DNA of 45,321 bases, from contig NZ_CCAT010000048.1 of the NCBI RefSeq assembly GCF_000612845.1, positions 1 through 45,321 on the forward strand, read 5' to 3'. Under the pieces are notes generated by a model. It did no database searches. It was not told the DNA's origin and worked only from the letters and a program-made list of their open reading frames with translations. Positions 42,901 through 45,321 of this stretch are shown here, piece after piece. How positions within the stretch are numbered: position 1 is the stretch's first letter; each line of letters opens with the position of its first letter. The position numbers and the translations under genes are program-made. This DNA is from Clostridium ihumii AP5. Its GTDB lineage: Bacteria; Bacillota; Clostridia; Clostridiales; Clostridiaceae.

Positions 42901-43719
42901 ATGAAAAAAATGTTTAAGATAGAGCTATCACGTGCTATAAAAAGCAGAGCAATGGTATCAGCAATTTTAATTGGTTTGATTATAACTGTAGCTCATAATA
43001 TTCAATATAATGCTGCAGCAATTAATTTTATTAAGATGGCAAGTAAATATAATAAACCTATGTATTCGCCACCAAATGCAATTATAGATTGGATAGGGGG
43101 AAAGTATACAGCTCAATCATTTTTATATTATCTAATATTACCTATTTTAGCATGTATACCTTTTGCAGATTCTTTTTTTACAGATAAAAAGAGTGGATAT
43201 ATAAAAAATGTACTTATAAGAGCTAATAGAAAAGATTATTTTATAGGAAAATATTTAGCTACATTTATAGCAGCAGGTATTGCAGTTGTAGTACCATTAA
43301 TTGTTAATTTAATAATAACATCAATGATTTTACCATCATATGTTCCTAATGCATATTCATATGGTTATCTAAGTGAAGTAAGTATGTGGAGTAAAGTGTT
43401 TTTTACTCATCCATATATATATATATTAGGGTATTTAATTATAGATTTCATATTTAGTGGATTAATTGCAACAATAGGACTTTCCATAAGTTTAATAGCA
43501 GAATACAAATTTATGGTAATTATAGCTCCATTTTTAATATATGTATTTATATATTCTGTATTAGGTTCATTTAATTTAGAATCATATATACCACTTATAT
43601 TTTTACAACCATATTCTTATAAAAACAAATTTATAATTATATTATTAGAGACAGTGATAATGTTTTTAATTACAGCAAGTACATTTTTAATTAAGGGAAA
43701 AAAGGAAGACATTTATTAA
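42901..43719 (+). CDS. ABC-2-like membrane permease
   Basis: The 272-residue protein has six predicted membrane segments (about 18-35, 77-95, 117-139, 168-192, 200-222, 245-263). The layout and the cytoplasmic KKSGYIKNVLIRANRKDYFIGK loop (about 98-120) resemble ABC-2 type permeases of small exporters. No ATPase gene is beside it in the window, and the next genes encode secreted anchored proteins. GAGGTG before the ATG supports the start. Substrate unknown. Confidence 0.82.
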   Translation: MKKMFKIELSRAIKSRAMVSAILIGLIITVAHNIQYNAAAINFIKMASKYNKPMYSPPNAIIDWIGGKYTAQSFLYYLILPILACIPFADSFFTDKKSGYIKNVLIRANRKDYFIGKYLATFIAAGIAVVVPLIVNLIITSMILPSYVPNAYSYGYLSEVSMWSKVFFTHPYIYILGYLIIDFIFSGLIATIGLSISLIAEYKFMVIIAPFLIYVFIYSVLGSFNLESYIPLIFLQPYSYKNKFIIILLETVIMFLITASTFLIKGKKEDIY

Positions 43720-43722
43720 AAA

Positions 43723-44623
43723 ATATAAATTAGAAGTATTGAGGTGCTATAAAATGAATAAAAAACAAATAGCTTTGATAGTTTGTGGCGTAGTTATGAT
43801 AATGGTAGTAGTTTATAATAGTTTACTTAAAAATAATTTTATACCTAAAAACAATGTTTTAAATAGTAAATCAGAAGATAGTGAGAAAAATGAAAACATA
43901 AAAGATGATAAAAGTGAGAAAGAAGAAAATATTAAAGAAGAAGAAAGCGACGGGAATGTTATATCACAAGGTGAAAAATTGGAAGGCAGAGAAATTACAA
44001 TTGCTACTGAAAGAGAAAATGAAAATGGAGAAGAATTTAAAGTTGGAAAAGAAATAGAGTTTGATGATTCAATTTATATATTAATAAAGTAGAAAGAAGT
44101 AAAGAGCAAAAAAACTTTAAAATGAGAAATGATATTCCTATGGCAAGAGTTGATGAAAGAGGAAAAATTACAGAGGAAAAGATAGTAGAAATTGATGATA
44201 AAGGAAGTATAACAAATGAATTTTCATATTTTATTATAAATATGACAATAAAAAATAAAACAGATAAGGTTTTAGAAAAAAATTTAGGAGAGTATTGTAT
44301 TACTTTTTATGATAATAACAATAAAGTAATAAATGGAGGTGAGCCAATTTTAACAAATAAAGAGGATAATGGGAGAGATAAACATTATTTTTACTATAAT
44401 TTGCAACCACATGAAGAGCTTACAACAGATTTAATCTATATAATGTGGGACAATTATTTAGATTATAACAATGTTGAATTAACTATTGGAAGTGTAGATT
44501 ATAGAGTTAGAGGTCAACAGTGGAAAACATTAAAAGTTAGATATTAATTATAGAAGTATTAAAGAAATAGTTTTTAGTTACATCAAAATACATTTTAAAA
44601 TGGAAGTTAAAGTGAAAGGAAAT
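43723..44623. repeat. Tandem duplication unit, copy 1 (about 901 bp)
   Basis: The segment from 43723 is repeated from 44624 (offset 901, and 902 after a missing base), with leader ATAAATTAGAAGTATTGAGGTG in both copies. The 5' two thirds are nearly identical; the 3' part diverges more. Confidence 0.88.
43754..44547 (+). pseudogene. Membrane-anchored secreted protein, frameshifted copy 1
   Basis: It starts MNKKQIALIVCG with one membrane segment (about 6-24), then a Glu/Lys/Asn-rich, disordered charged linker (about 35-75). One base is missing between 44080 and 44081 compared with copy 2 (TATA-TTAATAAAG against TATAGTTAATAAAG), so the frame ends at 44092. The rest is open from 44122 to 44547 as an Ig-like DUF4352/DUF5067-type domain (YFIINMTIKNKTDK, then ELTIGSVDYRVRGQQW). 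Joined, it would be about 264 residues. Either it is a pseudogene or two separate products. GAGGTG sets the start at 43754. Confidence 0.8.
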
Positions 44624-44654
44624 ATATAAATTAGAAGTATTGAGGTGATATAAG

Positions 44655-45321
44655 ATGAATAAAAAACAAATAGCTTTGATAGTTTGTGGCGTGAGCATGA
44701 TAATGGTAGTAGTTTATAATAGTGTACTTAAAAATAATTTTATACCTAAAAACAATGTTTTAAATAGTAAATCAGAAGATAGTGAGAAAAATGAAAACAT
44801 AAAAGATGATAAAAGTGAGAAAGAAGAAAATATTAAAGAAGAAGAAAGCGACGGGAATGTTATATCACAAGGTGAAAAATTGGAAGGCAGAGAAATTACA
44901 ATTGCTACTGAAAGAGAAAATGAAAATGGAGAAGAATTTAAAGTTGGAAAAGAAATAGAGTTTGATGATTCAATTTATATAGTTAATAAAGTAGAAAGAA
45001 GTAAAGAGCAAAAAAACTTTAAAATGAGAAATGATATTCCTATGGCAAGAGTTGATGAAAGAGGAAAAATTACAGAGGAAAAGATAGTAGAAATTGATGA
45101 TAAAGGAAGTATAACAAATGAATTTTCATATTTTATTATAAATATGACAATAAAAAATAAAACAGATAAGGTTTTGGAAAAAAATCTAGGAGAGTATAAA
45201 ATTAGCTTTTATGATAATAACAATAAAGCAATAAATGGGGCATCTCCACTTTTGACTAACAAAGAAGATAATGGACAAGATAGAAGGTATTTTTGTTACA
45301 GTTTGCAACCACATGAAGAGC
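44655..45321 (+). CDS. Membrane-anchored secreted protein, intact-looking copy 2, 3' end outside window
   Basis: The frame is open from ATG 44655 to the window edge (222 codons), including the stretch that is broken in copy 1. The protein has an N-terminal anchor, acidic and basic charged linker (about 30-75), a short strand-rich region, and the start of the Ig-like DUF4352/DUF5067-type domain. Compared with copy 1, the C-terminal part differs most (YKISFY against YCITFY, APLL against EPIL), so the domains are diverging. GAGGTGATATAAG precedes the ATG. The downstream gene content is unknown. Confidence 0.85.
   Translation, partial: MNKKQIALIVCGVSMIMVVVYNSVLKNNFIPKNNVLNSKSEDSEKNENIKDDKSEKEENIKEEESDGNVISQGEKLEGREITIATERENENGEEFKVGKEIEFDDSIYIVNKVERSKEQKNFKMRNDIPMARVDERGKITEEKIVEIDDKGSITNEFSYFIINMTIKNKTDKVLEKNLGEYKISFYDNNNKAINGASPLLTNKEDNGQDRRYFCYSLQPHEE

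Overview
The base composition (very AT-rich), AAGGAGG/GAGGTG ribosome-binding sites, the Asn T-box leader, the CWB2 surface protein and the gene families present all point to a low-GC clostridium, most likely Clostridium sensu stricto. No rRNA, tRNA, CRISPR array, phage gene or intact insertion sequence was seen. The window reads as ordinary chromosome with a repeat-rich accessory stretch at about 27.5-33.6 kb.

Layout. 1-1.3 kb: the 3' end of a cell-wall-binding surface protein, then a non-coding hairpin-array element. 1.8-6.9 kb: a NarL-type two-component system followed by an ABC-2 exporter (ATPase plus two permeases), laid out like the linearmycin-type LnrJK-LnrLMN modules. 7.0-8.3 kb: asnA on the minus strand behind a T-box leader with an AAC specifier. 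8.7-12.7 kb: an OmpR-type two-component pair, a DUF1461 membrane protein and a DnaQ exonuclease fused to a BRCT domain. 13.4-15.6 kb: a LanFEG-type lantibiotic/antimicrobial-peptide immunity transporter without biosynthetic genes. 16.6-19.2 kb: a second three-gene ABC-2 exporter. 19.5-24.2 kb: a soluble chemoreceptor, an unknown coiled-coil protein and two convergent MATE pumps. 24.5-25.9 kb: an ECF sigma factor gene broken at an A7 run, overlapping its anti-sigma-like partner. 26-28.5 kb: a methyltransferase, an esterase and a RAYT-like (REP-associated tyrosine transposase) gene.

28.5-33.6 kb holds at least nine copies of a short palindrome (GTGACAGTCAC / TGACTGTCAC), several as inverted pairs, downstream of the RAYT-like gene. 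One pair forms a terminator and one set forms nested REPIN-like hairpins. A second, unrelated palindrome family is interleaved with it near 33.2-33.6 kb and recurs at 12.7 and 41.2-41.4 kb. I consider RAYT plus REP-like palindromes the best candidate for an undescribed system here. Genes in this stretch include a small DUF898-like protein, a YeiH-type transporter, a two-TM potassium channel and a Cthe_2159-type beta-helix lipoprotein.

33.6-37.1 kb (minus strand): an OmpR-type two-component pair and a DUF4956 / VTC-domain (polyphosphate polymerase-like) operon, convergent with the beta-helix lipoprotein. 37.4-37.5 kb: a compact unit with promoter, strong RBS, 21-codon ORF and terminator. 37.5-40.5 kb: a large M16C metalloprotease. 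40.8-41.1 kb: a small Cas2/SinR-like fold protein with a His/Cys-rich insertion. 41.5-42.6 kb: a MarR regulator plus GNAT operon behind a perfect 40-bp palindrome. 42.9-45.3 kb: an ABC-2-like permease and a tandemly duplicated secreted-protein gene whose first copy carries a one-base deletion.

Themes: envelope defence (three ABC-2 type exporters, two MATE pumps, three two-component systems, an ECF/anti-sigma pair) and short palindromic repeats. All family calls come from reading the translated sequence and recalling motifs; none was tested by a database search.
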